NCBI GenBank assembly: GCA_001566295.1
Contig: KQ964258.1
Coordinates: 372,001 to 436,000, forward strand
Direction of reading: 5' to 3'
Length of the DNA: 64,000 nt
Origin: Microdochium bolleyi
Taxonomy: Eukaryota; Ascomycota; Sordariomycetes; Xylariales; Microdochiaceae
The position numbers and the translations under genes were made by a program. Shown here one piece after another: positions 23,582 to 37,250 of the stretch (within the stretch, counting starts at the first letter, position 1; each line of letters begins with the position of its first letter). Under the pieces are notes generated by a model. It saw only the letters and a list, made by a program, of their open reading frames with translations, was not told where the DNA came from and searched no databases.

Positions 23582-24700
23582 GCGACTCGGGTCGAAGGTC
23601 CGGGCGTATAGTTGAGTGGGAACGTGTCCAGAGGGACGACGGAGAGTTGTTGAAGACCTGATAGATCGCGGGGGGTGGTCGTCGCGACGGACGTGCGTGT
23701 GCGTCAAGTGAAGTTGTTAAATCTGAGCGAGCCAACTTGTTAGTCTTCAAGCACATCGTAGAACCGTGATGCAGTCCTGTCCGCGTTGATGGCGCTGTCT
23801 CTGTTCCAGAATGTGTCGCAGGAGTTGGTCGCTCGAGCCTGGCTAACCGGTAGCAATGCGAGGTCCAGGTGTCTGTAGTACTTGGGAACCAAGCAAGGCG
23901 TGCCTCCGTGGTGGCACAAGCGATCCTCGCAGTGACCAAGATCTTTCGGTTTCGTGCAGAGACCGCGGTGGCCACGCAGCTGGGGTGCGCGCGTGTGGTC
24001 TCATGGCTCCGTCCAAGAGCCGTCGAGGCTGCGGGGCAGTGGTGATTGCTCGGCGAGGAGCCCTGGGTACCGGTTCGCGATCTCTCTGGCGCCATAGCAG
24101 GCTTGCACGGCAAGGCGATGCTGAGATATGATCTGCCAGCCAAGGTCGTGGCTCGTGTGGTGGTGGTATGATTATCGGACTGGCAGCGCCATCTTGCGCG
24201 CGAGTAGTTGCCGGTGCTCGGGAAGATGCTCGGGAAGCCGATACTCCGAGAACAGAGGCAGGACTATTGGGGAAGTAGGGAGGCAGGCAATGTTGTGAGG
24301 CCTACTTACCGGAGGGCGCGTGGTGAGAACCGCGTGGTGAGGTCGCTTGGTGTTCCGAGACGCGATGACGCTGAGTGGGGAGGAGAGATGACGCTGATGG
24401 CAGAAGGAGATCAGGGAGGGAGCGTAAGGTGGAAGAAGGAGGGACGAGCAGGGAGATTAATAGTATGGAGTGAAAGGAGGTGGTAGAAGGCAGAGAGATG
24501 CGACAGCGGACGGTGAAATGGTCTGTCTGCGCAGTGGTGTGGACGTGAGCCGCCTGGTGTCTGGGCTGGGAGGGAAAAAATAGTTTAGAGTAGCGGCCTG
24601 GCAGGCAGTGAGTGTGGTGCTGGGCGGCCGAGTGCTGCGAATGGGGATGGGGATGGGGTGGAGGTGGGTGGTGTAGGTGGTGTGGGTTCAGCAGACCGCA
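23582..24700 (-). promoter_or_regulatory. Probable long 5' leader with intron of the C2H2 factor
   Basis: Read on the minus strand, 24700-24310 is strongly pyrimidine-rich, typical of fungal transcription starts. A good donor (CCG|GTAAGT) lies at 24309 and an acceptor (CTCAG) ends at 23723, defining a possible 587-nt leader intron. No coding frame of interest lies in it. The assignment is inferred from splice signals and composition only. Confidence 0.45.
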
Positions 24701-25138
24701 ACAAAGTGCACTCTTGGTCGCTCGTGGTAATGAGGGTGAGGAGGATGCTTGCCCAGGTGCTGGCATGCATGGTGGCAGGCGCAGGGGGGCGCGACGGCCC
24801 TCCAGGATCAGAGCCATGTACCTGGCCAAGTCACCGGGGATGCGCTGGCAGGCGCCCTCGGGGGCTATCCATGTGCCGGGATGCGGATCTTTGGGCCGGC
24901 GCAGGGGGCCTAGCGTGCCTGACGTAACCCCACTGGTACCAAGATCGATACCTGCTGGCTACGGTGTGGCCCAGGGGGTGGAGTGGGAACCGCTCACAGT
25001 GCCGGGTTCCCAGAGCTATTTGGGGCCATCACCTTGGGCTGCTCTCCCAGTCCCGGTCTGGCACATCACAACCTCTGGCAGCCCACTTGCCCAGCCAGCT
25101 CAGCCCGACGGAGGCAGGGAGAACCTCGCAACAAGGAA

Positions 25139-25151
25139 GGGGGGGGGGGGG
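25139..25151 (+). repeat. G13 homopolymer tract
   Basis: Thirteen consecutive G residues in the gene-free region. A C11 run follows at 26917-26927. Both are candidate polymorphic sites or sites prone to assembly error. Confidence 0.9.
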
Positions 25152-26916
25152 CATCCGCCGTCAGGTTCTCGCTGGGCAGGGCATGCATGAAGCACCCTCG
25201 CCGGGCTCGGCGGCAGCGAGAACAGCTGTAGGTACGGACTAAGTGCCTGCGTGGAGAGGCACTGGACAAGATTCACAGACTGCCCGGGCGAGGGCAGGGA
25301 CAAGGCTCCTTCTGTGATGTGCGGCAGCCGTCGCGGACGAGTCCACACGACAGGAGAGCCGAGAGCATAGACGCGGGTGACTGGCGTGGCGGGATCGACA
25401 CAAAACAAGACACAACAGGGGGGGTGCTGTGCAGTTCGCGATGTCGACGCAGGAGCAAACACGCAACGGCGCGACGAGATATTCCAGGACAAGTCGTGCT
25501 CCTGCACAAATATTCTCGGTCGGAAGCAAGCATCATCTTGGCCGCCTAGGCTCAAAGGCAACGGTCAGCGTGCCGGCCAGGCGCAGACTCGACAGGACCG
25601 CCCAGGCCGCAAGCGTAACAGCTGTTTGCCTGGCTGGCACAATTGGATCATGCCTGGCCAAGGGAAGACGAACAAAGCGTTTGCCCTCTGCCGACGAGAC
25701 GGGCTCTGCTCCCATTCGCACAGCCAGTTGTTGCACTGTGACGGCATGCAAATGAGCAATCATGGGGTCTGGAAACCTTGTGGTGATTCTCGCCGCCTGA
25801 TCGGTCACCTGCCTGCTCAACAACCCGACCGAGACGATGTTTGTGGCGACCACCAGCTCGCAGTCCGTCCGGCCACAAAAACCTGCTCGAAACAGCTACA
25901 GTACTACTGCAAACGCTCGTAACTTCATGCTCGTTGTGCCTGCGCCTGTATTGCCTCGAAATGGCCGTTGAGGCAGCATTGTTTAGGTTGACGACCGCAG
26001 CAGCATCCTACAGGGTCCTAATGAAGGGCATCCGTGCATCACGGCGGGCACGGCTCACACCCAAATTCCAGGAACAGGACTTGGGAAAGACGGTCAGGCC
26101 GTGAAGAGGTGGGCCACACCCCTACCTGGCGGGGCCACGTATTGGCGATCACCGCCCTGCCCTGCCCTGCCAGCCGTCCTGCAGGATGCCAGAGTCCTTG
26201 GACTTTCGAGGCGTCGATGTTGACGGCATCAGACTCCTAGAAATGTAACGAACCTTGCGTAGAAGGAGTGCTGGTCCTGACAGGGTCATCTGCGCTCATG
26301 GCAGCAGTCATTCTTGCCTCCCGCCTACATCACGGCTGTCAAGAAGCTGGTTGGATAGATGCATCACCTCGTCATATCCACGTGACGATGCGTAAGCGGG
26401 TTGCCGACATGTTTCTTTCCGTGCTCGGCTTGCCTACTCCACCTCGTGCTGTCGATGCGACAGGTTTCATGATCGACATTGCCGGCAGAGGGGCGACGGA
26501 GCTCATACAGTGCATAGTGGTCACTGTCAGAGTCTGTCAGAGACGACCTGTCGTTCTGGGGTCTTGCCTCCGCCTCTCCGCTGGTCAAGCAGGCGACGAG
26601 ACACAGTGGCCAGGGCCCAGAGCGGATGCAGAGGACGGCTCCCGTCACCGAAGTCCTCGAGGGTCTTGTCGCTCGAGCGACGTAGATCTCGTCCCCCGCA
26701 GTCGAGAATCGAACTCGGACGCTGCTGCATGAGGTGGTAATGGCAAACCCTTGGATTCTTGTCTGTTCTGCCGGCGTTCGAGAAGGCTTCGCTGCAAGAC
26801 CCACGGTGCGGCGCGGAGTCCTTGCGTCGCGTGCGGAGAAGATGCTTGCCGGCCATGGAGCTTGTTCGACATGAGTTGCACTTTGTGGCCTCGCCATGTG
26901 TCAGCACACCTCGGGA

Positions 26917-26927
26917 CCCCCCCCCCC
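26917..26927 (+). repeat. C11 homopolymer tract
   Basis: Eleven consecutive C residues in the gene-free region, with no coding context. Confidence 0.88.
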
Positions 26928-29900
26928 TGGGGTCGCCCTGGGTGCAAGTGTGGCTCCCTGCTCGTGAAACAGCAATCGTACCAGGCACGAGAGCCGGTGC
27001 TGCGTGCAGCCAAAACAGGGATGCTTCGAGAATGCTTCGAGAACCCTTCTGGAAGAGGTCAGTGGCAGGGAAAGGAGGCCGCACTGTCCAGGAGGCTTGA
27101 TGATGCACCCTCCCTCGCCTCCATCCTCTGCGGCTACGAATTCAGCTCTGAGTAGAGACACTCTCGAGAGGTGGGAGGGCAGCGGGCGTCTTCCCCGTAC
27201 AGGCAGGAGCGATGCGGACCGGTCTGTCCGTCTGGCTGTGCCTCCCGCAAAAGCAAGCAAACACACGACTTGCCTCCAGCCAGGCAGCCAGTCAGCGTCA
27301 GCAACCGCATCGCAGCTCTGGCTGCTTTGCAAGATCATCCAACATCCTTGCGCCATCCAAGACATGCAGCACGGCTTCCGTCCCCTTCCACACAGGCTTC
27401 CATGCAGCCGGTTCCAGGGCCCATGTCGCCAGGCCTCGACACCCTCAATCATCAGTCACCGTCCTAACGAGCCTCTCCTGCCCCATCGCACCACCAGTCG
27501 CCATGCCACACTAGTCAGCGGTCCGCACCGCATCTTGTCCTCAAAGCTAGAGCGGCGAGCTCTGTCCGAGCACCAAGCACGCACGCACGCACGCGAGGCA
27601 CGGCAGGTCCGAACTCGTGGCCAAGCTGAACGGCCATGCATGCAATGCGGAGATCGCACGGATGTGCCTGCTCACGCGGCGCAGACCTTGTCCTTGCTTC
27701 GTCCGGGCTCGACGATCCAGCCCGTGTTGCTTCGGTGTCAGCCGAGACAGGAACCCAACCTCCTTTGCCCGTGATTGGCACGAATCAGAAATGACTCCAG
27801 CAGCCAATCTCGACGGGAACAGAGGTAATTCGCTGTTCGTGTCGAAACATTCGACCCTCCTTAACATTTCTTCTTACTCGACATGACGGCTGATATTTCG
27901 AGCTGCCTGCACACTGGTCGCCTAAGCACAGCATCCTTCATTTCCCAGCGTGTTTCCACCCGCTGAAGACTGTGACGTATCTGCACAGCGATCGCAAGCT
28001 CAATTACACAATCCCTGTCTAGTGCCCTCCCCATGGCGCTCCCCTGATTAATGCGACTCCACCCAATCCTGACCCTGCAGGCTTCGCGAAGGCTTCCATT
28101 TGTTCTTGGCGTGTTTCTATCGTCCCTTCGAGGCTCATGCGCTGCACGCACTGTGCTTCGTTTCCACAAGCCGCGCATATGTTTGGAGGGGGGTAACCTG
28201 GTTACAGATATACTGCGTATACTGTAAGGAGTGTAGGCTGCGCAACAACTGTTTGGCAGCGAAATGACGGGGTCAGACCAGCTCTTACGCAGGCGTGTCG
28301 GCGAAGCAGGTAAGCAGCACGAGGACGGCCTCCCATTCAAATACCCTGCTCATGAATGATTTTGCTGACAGCTGTGTCAAATCTTGACCAACCATGCACT
28401 TGCCCACAGAATATGTTGGGCTTTGTCTGTGGTGGAAACCACTGCCAGGACCGACGGATAATTACTCCAGTCGCCTCACAACAGGAAGACACCCACTCCA
28501 ATTCACGGTGCAGCAGTTAGTGCGTTTGGTGCCACCTCGCCATGCAATGTTGGAAGTAATATCGAAGCACCAGGAAATAGAGACGTCCGGGGCCATGACT
28601 CGCCCTTGCCCTGTTGCTCCTTTGCTTCCGCTCATACACCAACAATGTCCCTAATTGACTGAGACATGATCAATTTCAGCACGAGTTCCGAGACAGCACC
28701 CTTCCGATCGGGATGGGAAATGATGAGAAACTCCAACTGGCAGCATTTGCCACGAGCTGCTCCAGCCATTTCTGACCTGTTGTTAGCAACGAATTCAGCA
28801 TGGAAAAGAGCATAGAACATGACCCCGTGGGGACGTACATTCGACACCTTATGAATGATCTCCCACGGCAAAGCTTCGTTCACGAGAAGTGTTTGCAAAG
28901 AATGCAATGAGACCACTAAGCACAGTGTACGAATATGAGACAGGTTGCGCAGTACGACCCAGGGACGTACGTGCATAACAGGCACCTCGGCCATCGGCTC
29001 TGTCTCGCCTGTGTCTTGCGTTGAGGACGTAGTGCCAGGCAGGTCCCCGGACTTTTGGGACCAGAGGGTTCGAGAACGTCGCATGGCCCCCAACGTGCTG
29101 AGACAGCCCGATTAGCTATGTGCCCGTGCCAGTGGCAAAGCCTGCGGGCGAAGCGCCAGCTAGCAAGCACTTGCCGAATGAGACACAGCTTCAAGAAGAA
29201 ACATGACTCGGCAAGCGGCAGTCCGACGCCGTTGATCGAAGTCCTTGCCTTCAACTTGCAAGTCTTGAGGGCTTCTGGTGCTGCGTGCACTCGTGCCCGC
29301 TCCTGGCCCACGCGCAACGGGCCGCTCGGGACTGGGCCTTTAGGGTCAAAAGTGGCAGTCGACAAACGACGCGCGTGCTCTTCATCTCTACCATTGCCGT
29401 ATCCAACTCAAGATGTCACTACGGCAAACACCGAGAGCTCCCGGAACGGCCTGGCTGGCGCAACCAGCCCGGCTCGGGTTTGTCCGTCGACTCTCAAGAG
29501 GCACTTGTGCAGAACCATTACCACACATGACATGTCGCAATGTCGCCACAGACCGCCATCCCAAGGGCGCTAGGCTATCGAGACGACGAGCGGTCTGACT
29601 AGCGGTGGCCATGACATGACATGTTGTCTCGAGGCACAACCTGCAGACGATGCCGCCGGCAGCGCCCCTATCGGCGACGACTCGCCCCTCCTGCGGTGGC
29701 CTGGTCAGCTGGGCCAATATAGCAGGCGCCGGCAAGTAGAGAACAATACGACATTGTTCTTCAGGGCTAGGGGGGCTAACTAGTGGCTGGGAGCCAACCG
29801 GAAGCGCCCACGGCTGGGTCAAGGTCTGCTGCTGGATACACTAAAGTACCTAGCACCCGCGGGTGGCCCGGGTTGTGGGGATGAAGCTGTGCCCATTGAC

Positions 29901-32900
29901 GGCAGTCCCCACCCGCGAAACAGTACCTGAATCGACACACGCCCGCTGCACTACACGAGACTGCCTCCCGCTGTCGGTTTCCATTCTCTCCTTTCGTCGT
30001 GCATGCACGCAGGACCAAAGTCTATTGTGGCCAGCGGCCGAAGAACCCAGATCCGGAGCGCCAGAGGCGCCCGCTAGGACTCGGAGGCATTGTGTCCACC
30101 TGCGACAGCCACGGCTGCGCTAGCCTTTCTCACCGGTCTTGACAGCAATAACAACAACAACAACTCATTACTTTCTTGGGATAGGGGGCACGGGCGCGGC
30201 GGACCATCCCCTCGGGTTCTCGCCTTTGACGGGGCGGACCCCGATGCTCACCTGATCCTGGCTGTTTAATCCCCGGCTGTGGCTCACGCGCCATCCATCA
30301 TCGCAATCAAATGCCACAGAGCAGAGGAAAAGATCGAGAACGACCTTGCAAACTCGCAGCGGCACAGAACAACCCTGGCATCCATCGACCGCGCAGTAGA
30401 GCATGACTGGCTCAGCGTCCTCTTATCTAGCTTGGTGAGGCCCTCCACAGGACGCTGGCACTTCAAGTGCAGACTGCCTCCTTTTCGCAAGAGGCTGACC
30501 TTTCTGGCCAGGGGTCTGACAGGAGTTGTCCGGTTCGTCGGTTCGGCTGGCTGCAGCCTCACCATAATCATTCGTCTTCGCAACAATCTCGACCTGTCAG
30601 CCCCTTTGTCACCCAGATGGGCTACAAGTGCCTAATGCAGAAACATACTTTCCTTTCGGGGTTCTCTCTCTCCCTCTTTCTGTGTCTCTCTTACTGTTTC
30701 TGTATCTGCCGGGATTGCACGTCCCTGGTCCCCTCCCCGGAAGCAGATCCGCTTCCGCTTTTCGCGCCGGGAGTGTTCGCCAAGCCGTTGCAGAAATCCC
30801 ATCTGCCTGTCTGCTGGGAGTTTACAGGGGGGGGAAAGGGGCCGACCTGGAAACCAGGGGTTTTTTGTATAAGATGTGTATGAGTGTTTGTGATTACCAC
30901 AATGTGGTTGCGCAAAACAGCGGCACTTGGGTGGGCTGCGCGCGCGCTGCGAAGTTACGGACGTGACGGGTCAGGGATATGCATGTCATGGTTTCCTGGC
31001 TGGCGTGGACGGCGGGTGCAGGCGCTTGTGAGCGGGCGCGGAGTAAATCTCGTAGGTTTGAGGAGGGAGCAGGGACAAGGAAGGTTTCCCATTATGCCTG
31101 CGAGGCTCTCCCCTTCACTGTGTTTCTCTGAATTCGTATCTCTGCAGATAAGGTTGGGCGGGCGGATCGGGAACCTCTGCAGCGGGAGCGGTCGAGATTG
31201 AAGAATGCCAACGCGTCTGTCACCGGGGTGGATGCAGACAGGGAGACATGCTGCAAGTGTATTTGTTGTCGTTGTTGGCGTTGGTGTATTTGCTCCGGAC
31301 ACATGCCTGGCTGCTCGTAAGAAAGTGCATCGTGTGCATGGTAACATCGCAAGAAACTTTATGAGGGCTTCCGGTTACGAGGTACGTGACGCGTATTGTA
31401 GTCCTTACGGAAAGACACTCTGGTGGTTTCTCCTCCGCCTACCTGTCCTAGCGGAGGTACGTTTAACTACTTGTCTTTGTGCCCGGATATCGCGGCGAAG
31501 CCCAGTGCCTGTCCCCATAGTCCACATTATTGGTGACCTTTGTTATCAGTTTCTTCCGCAACCCCGTTCATGGTCCTTCTTCAGTCATTCCAGCAAGTCA
31601 TTGACACACAGCCCGCCCATCCCAGAACCATCCATCACCTTGATATCCCAGTCCATTCTATGTATGTACTTGCGTATCTCTTCCCCCCTTCCCCCGGTCT
31701 GGTCCCCCCTGGGGCGCGGCGGCCCAGACCGGAATGGCAGCCGCCCTTACACACCCATCCATCCATCTTCTTATTTTCTGAACTTTTGATACGCGGTAGT
31801 CACGCTACGTATGCACTCCGTAGGCGAGGCCCCGGGCCCTTCCTGGTAGCGGAGGAAGCCGTGACACGCACAGGGGGGGAACCGGGATCAAGAGATTCGG
31901 GAGCCCGGCCGTTGGGAAACCTTATTTTCTCCTTCTCCCTCTCCCATACGTACAGTACAGCAGATTCATGAGCGCGTGTAGTGTAGCCCCGTGCCCTGAA
32001 CCTCCTCGAACGTCGCGATATGATTTCGAGCGCGCGTGCAAGCAAGCAACCAAGCAACAGCACTGCAGCAAAGCGGCAGATTATAGTCATCCCTCCTGGC
32101 TCTCGGTAATTTCTCTGTCGTACTTTGGGTTCAGCGTGTGTGCTTACGAGAGCCGCGGAATTGGTCTTCCCCAAGGGGGCCACGCACGGGGGGTGCGGGC
32201 GAAGGTTTGACATTGACGCTTTCCCGCTCTGTTGGCAGGCTGACTAGACCAAACTGGACAGCCCTACCTGCCTGCTGCTGCTCTAGTCTTAGAGTTGTGT
32301 GTGTATGCGCGGCACAGCGGCACCTTCGGTGCATGGGGTCGCGTAGTGCGACATTGTGGTTGTGCAGTGTGTGATTGTGTGTTGCGAATGACTCGCTGAC
32401 ATGGATGTGGCTCTGGGCAGGCAGAGGAAAGGAAAGGCAAGGAAAGGAAAAGAAAGAGAGTAACCCTGGTTCGGTACACGTGAACTGTATCTTTCTGGCT
32501 GGCAGACTGGAGGGGCGAGGAGGCGAGGGCTCGAATGTCCGATCGATCCGGACGATGCGATGAGCCCGGTCATCGGGGGGGCCTGGCGGGAAGAAGTTGG
32601 ATATTCTGGCATGTCTGTGGCCTAGCTCTGTAGGCTATGACAAGGTGACCCTCTGAGGGAGTCTCGAATGGGGTGGTGTAGTCGATGCGGCCATGATACC
32701 TCGTTCTATTCGGGAGATGGGGATATACCGGGGAAAAGACCGTCACTTGCTTTACATTGGAGTCAAGGAAGAAAGCAGTTGAGGAAATGCTACAAAGAGC
32801 CTGGGAAAGTCACGGACTTCAAAATTCAGTCACGGAAGGTCGGGTACTGGGGAATATCTTTGCACGAGTCAAGTAGGCATCTTTAGATATCTCATTAGGA

Positions 32901-35900
32901 GTATAATGATACTCTGGATTTGTTTCGAAATCATCCACAGGAGTAGAGGATGTTTCTTTGATTTGCCGGGATGAGCGGCAGTTGTAAGAAGTAGTCATAG
33001 TGTGAAGTGCGACATGGGATTTTCTCTGGTCTTTGTGAATGAAGAAGAAGAGTTGAAACTGGACGAACTGGATGGGCTACATCAAGTCAAAGCACTTTGC
33101 CCACATAGAGTTGTGCATTTTATTTTCTGTGGTTTTTCTTTTCTTTTCTTTAGTGCTATGTGTTGATTTTCAACTCTTCCATCATTCCATCATCATGGGA
33201 TTTATGCTACAAGATGCTGAAATTATGCTGACGGTAGGATAAAGTGCTACATGATGAAAGATTTGCTCTAGATCAGTCAAAAAAGAGAGAAAATCTAAAA
33301 GCAGAACAGACAAGATTGGAAGAAATCTAATAATGAACAACACAACTACCTACAAGCTTGCCTTGAGAATTGAATCACGTTGCAACGATATACGCTTCAA
33401 TCTGGTGACGGCATATCACAGATGCACTGGGAACTCCAGAACCACGGCATGGCGTTCCACCCCCATTTATGTTGTGCTTTGCAGCTCATCGATGTCGGGA
33501 CATTTCCATCCTTTATCAGCGCTTGCCCGGCCCGATTTCGTGCAGCATCCAACCCGAGGCGGATGTGAGCTGGCGACTCGTCTGCTCGACAGGTACCAAG
33601 GCTTCAGTGGTTGAGGCTGGCATATTACTATTCCTCCTAACAGCACTTCCAGGCCCCGAAACCACAAATATGTAAAGAAACTCTGGTTCCCGAACGGGCT
33701 CAATGTAGGCTGGATCCTATTGGAAGACGCTGAACTGGCGATCGGACATCGCCACGATGTGGAAGCCTCACCAAGGTCAACGTGGATCGCGGCAAAGAGC
33801 GAGGCTCGCGAGTTCGGACACAAAGCAGGAAGCCAACTTCTCGATACCTCGAGCCACGAAGGCCTAGTAATAGTGTTTTCTCAGTTCAGCAAGCCGAAAA
33901 TCCTCCCTTTTTCTGGTTAAGTATCGTACAAGGCATCGGCTACCTCGCTAGGTATTCCTGATAGGGTGTTTCCAGTCCGTAAAGGCTTTGAACGAACCCA
34001 GAGACTGGCTTCCACAACGCTGCTTGGCCCAGACAACAAGGTGATGTATCCCTTGTCTACTCGTGCAACATGTGTTCGGGACTACTCGAGTGGGACGCCA
34101 CATTAGGCTCACGGTGCCATTCACAGTATTTAGAAACCTGTCAAACTGGTTGTCCTCAGCGCGAGAAACTCGTGTCGAGCAACAATGACAACGTACGCCG
34201 GCTTTGCGAGCGTGACAGGTCGATAGGGTATGGGGCCTCCCGAGCGGACGACCTTCAGCAAAAGGCCATTTTCACTTCTTAATTCTCCTGTCGCTAAGAT
34301 TCTAGGTCCCATGCCTTGGTCCACAGAACCTCGAAGTTGCCTGTAGAACAGCGGAGGCCGAAAGAGAAACTACACAGAGGTTTCGTGTACAGAGAGGCTG
34401 GGAGATCAGAAAGAGACCAGACGTGAAAAGAAATCGCCTGGTATCACGAGTCCGGCGGACCGTGTGAAATCGATGAAATTTCACGCATCTCAATAACTTG
34501 CAAGTGCACCTCCATCGGATCAAAAGACCCCCAGAAAGACTTGGACACCCTTGAAACGATGGGGTGCTCACGAGCAATGTGTGTCCACGGCCACCAAACT
34601 CGCCGCATGCTCACGTCGTAACTCATAACGACGCGATTTTTGGGATCGGGCACGGTAGCCCAACGCCAGCTACAAGAATGGGCACGAAACGATCTGCACA
34701 ACTTCTACCAACGCTCGTTGTTTTACCGCAGTAGCCACTTTCCGATAACAATTTCACATTCCATATCACGCACGTACTCGGTGATCGCTTTGGAGCAGCA
34801 GCAGCAGCTGCGGGCCATCGCATGCCCAATCGCATCAACTAACAATCAATCGAGATCGGGGCGCGAGTGCCTATCCGTCCTCGCATGCACACTGCATGCA
34901 TTAATTCAGATCTGCTGTCTTGAGATGCAGAATCTCCCGGGCCGGCCCGGGCTCCCGAGCCTACACAGAGAGAAGTTCGAGACGTTGGAGCTGTTGACCA
35001 GGACCCAAATGGAGCATTGCTTGCGATGTTGCTGTCGTTATGGATGATATCGAAATGGGACCTCCTTAGAGGGGCCTACATTTTCTTAGTGAAGGTATGC
35101 GGTGTCATGACTGACATCCGGCCATCGCCAGTGTCAGGGCATTCCTTCTTTCCAGATTCCAAAGGATGGATACATAAGCACATCTAATTGATGCCGGGCG
35201 GCTGCTCCGCACACTTCTTCATGAAACATGTTCAAAGCGTGCAAGCCAGGAGGTCAGATTGCTGACTCATTATGCTCACACACTGTCACTCTACATGGCA
35301 TCCATCGAATCATGACTGCTGGTGCTCAGAATACCACCAAAACTCGGCATGGGATACGGGGCTCGAGCTGTGCTTCCCCGAGCACCTACCTAACTTACCT
35401 TACGGTGGCCAGGTGAGCGGTGCCAGCATGACGTGCATCTGCTGTGCACGTTGAAGCAAGGCCATGACGAACACCACCACGCAACTGGACGAATTGGACA
35501 GCCAGGCGCGGCCGGGTTGCACGGACGCGCCTACCCGTTCAGCTGGACCTGCAGCCGGGGAAGCACAGTTTCGGAGGTGCATTAGATTGGTTGACCGAGT
35601 GGCACCCCGGAACGACTCTTGACTTGGAAACCAGACCGAGGTGCGGGCTGTAGTACCTCACCTCCGTAATGTCTGTTATGAACGTCGCTGTTGTGGTGAG
35701 AATGCTGGGAGTTCGCGCCCTCCATCACCGCCGTGAGACTGGGGCTGCCATGCTAGGGAGCCATGAGCCGCGAGGCACCAAAACCCGCTTCTCGTTCATT
35801 CCAGCCACGTCGAGTATGCCTGCGCAAGTAGGGTGCATGCCGCAGTGTCAAGCTGATGCTCGTGCTTCGCACGAGGCGTAGATCTTCAGTGCGGCCTGCC

Positions 35901-37250
35901 GCTGTGCGTGAAGCAGCACGCACACGGCAATGCTAGCTGCCACCTTCCGCGCACTTGGTTGCGGCAGACCAAGGAGCCAGCAACAATCAGGCCGTATCCT
36001 GCACATGGACCTGGAATGAGGCGCAGGGATGCAGACACGAAGCCAGAATCGCTGGCCCATGGCTGTCGGGCAGCGGGACGCCCGAGATGCGTGCCCTCCG
36101 TGGCAGCTCTGCGGCACCACCGGGGATGGCTGCAGGAGTGTCGATCTGGCAGAGATATAGTGAGAGATATAGTAGGTTGCAGCGCACGACAGTTGTCAGC
36201 ATCGATGGCATCCAGTCTTCGCCAGGTCGGTGTCGCGGCCAAGAAGGAGCGCTGGGCTGCATATGGGTGAGATGTCGTTGAACGTGATCCACGATATGCA
36301 CAATAGGGCACGGGAGCTCCCGCACGAGGCCCGCCTGCACGTCTGGCCATGTCTTTGGCCCGAGTTTGGCCAGTACATATGTGGCACAGGACCTGGATCC
36401 TCATGCCCCGAACCCGGACGCGAGCACTTGCTCGTCACACAACGAGATGGTGTGGATGCCACACGTGGAGACCCCGTCCAGGACTCGCTGTGTCGAGCCA
36501 ACAGAGATGACAAAGTTGGGGTTGGTGAGTGGCTGGGCGATGGAAGACACACGGAGCAGGGGTTCTTGGCTTGGGCGCCTGTGCAGGGGCAGCTTGCCGG
36601 CAGGAAACCCCGCAACTTGGCCCAAGGCCGTGCTGTGCTCGGCTACGGCGTTGCTCTTCGGCCAGGCACGAGACGAGCACTGCGATGCCCTCTTGGCGCC
36701 GACGGTGCCATGGCAGGCGTGGCTGGCAATGCCTGGAGATGCTGCTGCCTTGGCGCAGGACACACGGAGGACCGGCTGTGGTTTGAGTGCACACGAACTC
36801 GGCCAGCGTCTCTCCGCCACCAGGGTCCCCAGGTGTTAGTGACTTTGCGCCATTGGGCTGCGCGAGCTAGCTCTGCGCCCCCGCAGATCTGCTGAGTATG
36901 TACTCCATAGCTGACGCGACTCGGTGTCCAGGGACGGAGTAATCTGGGGCCACGAGTTCTCCCGAGTGCACCAGGCGAGCGTGCGACTCGCGCGTGCTCG
37001 TGTGTGTCTGTGTTTGGGTGCGCGCGGATGGTGTTTGCTGGCGACGAGTGTCGCGTGCGGTGCGGATCAGGCGCAGAGGGGCGGAGATGCACAGGCTGCA
37101 GAGCAGACGCGAGGAAAGAGCCCCGTGATGCGCGACAAGACTGATGATGGAGGATGTGCACTGTCACAGATGCAGGTGCTCTGGCTGCTCGGCTGTCCCG
37201 AGGGTGTGGAGGGCAAGGCGCAAGGCGCAAGTTGCAGGTCGACTGCGGCC

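Larger units (their letters stand above)
24701..37250. other. Gene-free region of about 12.5 kb between two regulator genes
   Basis: I found no frame with a recognisable domain or a coherent exon chain on either strand. Longer open frames (for example plus 27004-27774) are composition-driven. No transposase, reverse transcriptase or long repeat was recognised, and there is no obvious extreme AT enrichment of the kind left by heavy repeat-induced mutation. The region contains a G13 run, a C11 run, an (ACGC) run near 27578-27594, and an AT-richer segment at about 32650-33400. It probably holds enhancer-like regulatory DNA and/or noncoding transcripts for the flanking factors. Confidence 0.45.

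Noticed and set aside
26690..26716. tRNA T-arm-like sequence on the minus strand (GAGTTCGATTCTC)
   Set aside because: No matching acceptor stem, D-arm or anticodon arm could be found in the preceding 60-70 nt, and the outermost T-stem base pair is mismatched.
27004..27774. 256-codon open frame in the gene-free interval
   Set aside because: No domain, no hydrophobic pattern or coherent exons, and the composition matches surrounding GC-rich noncoding DNA; overlapping frames on both strands are similarly open.
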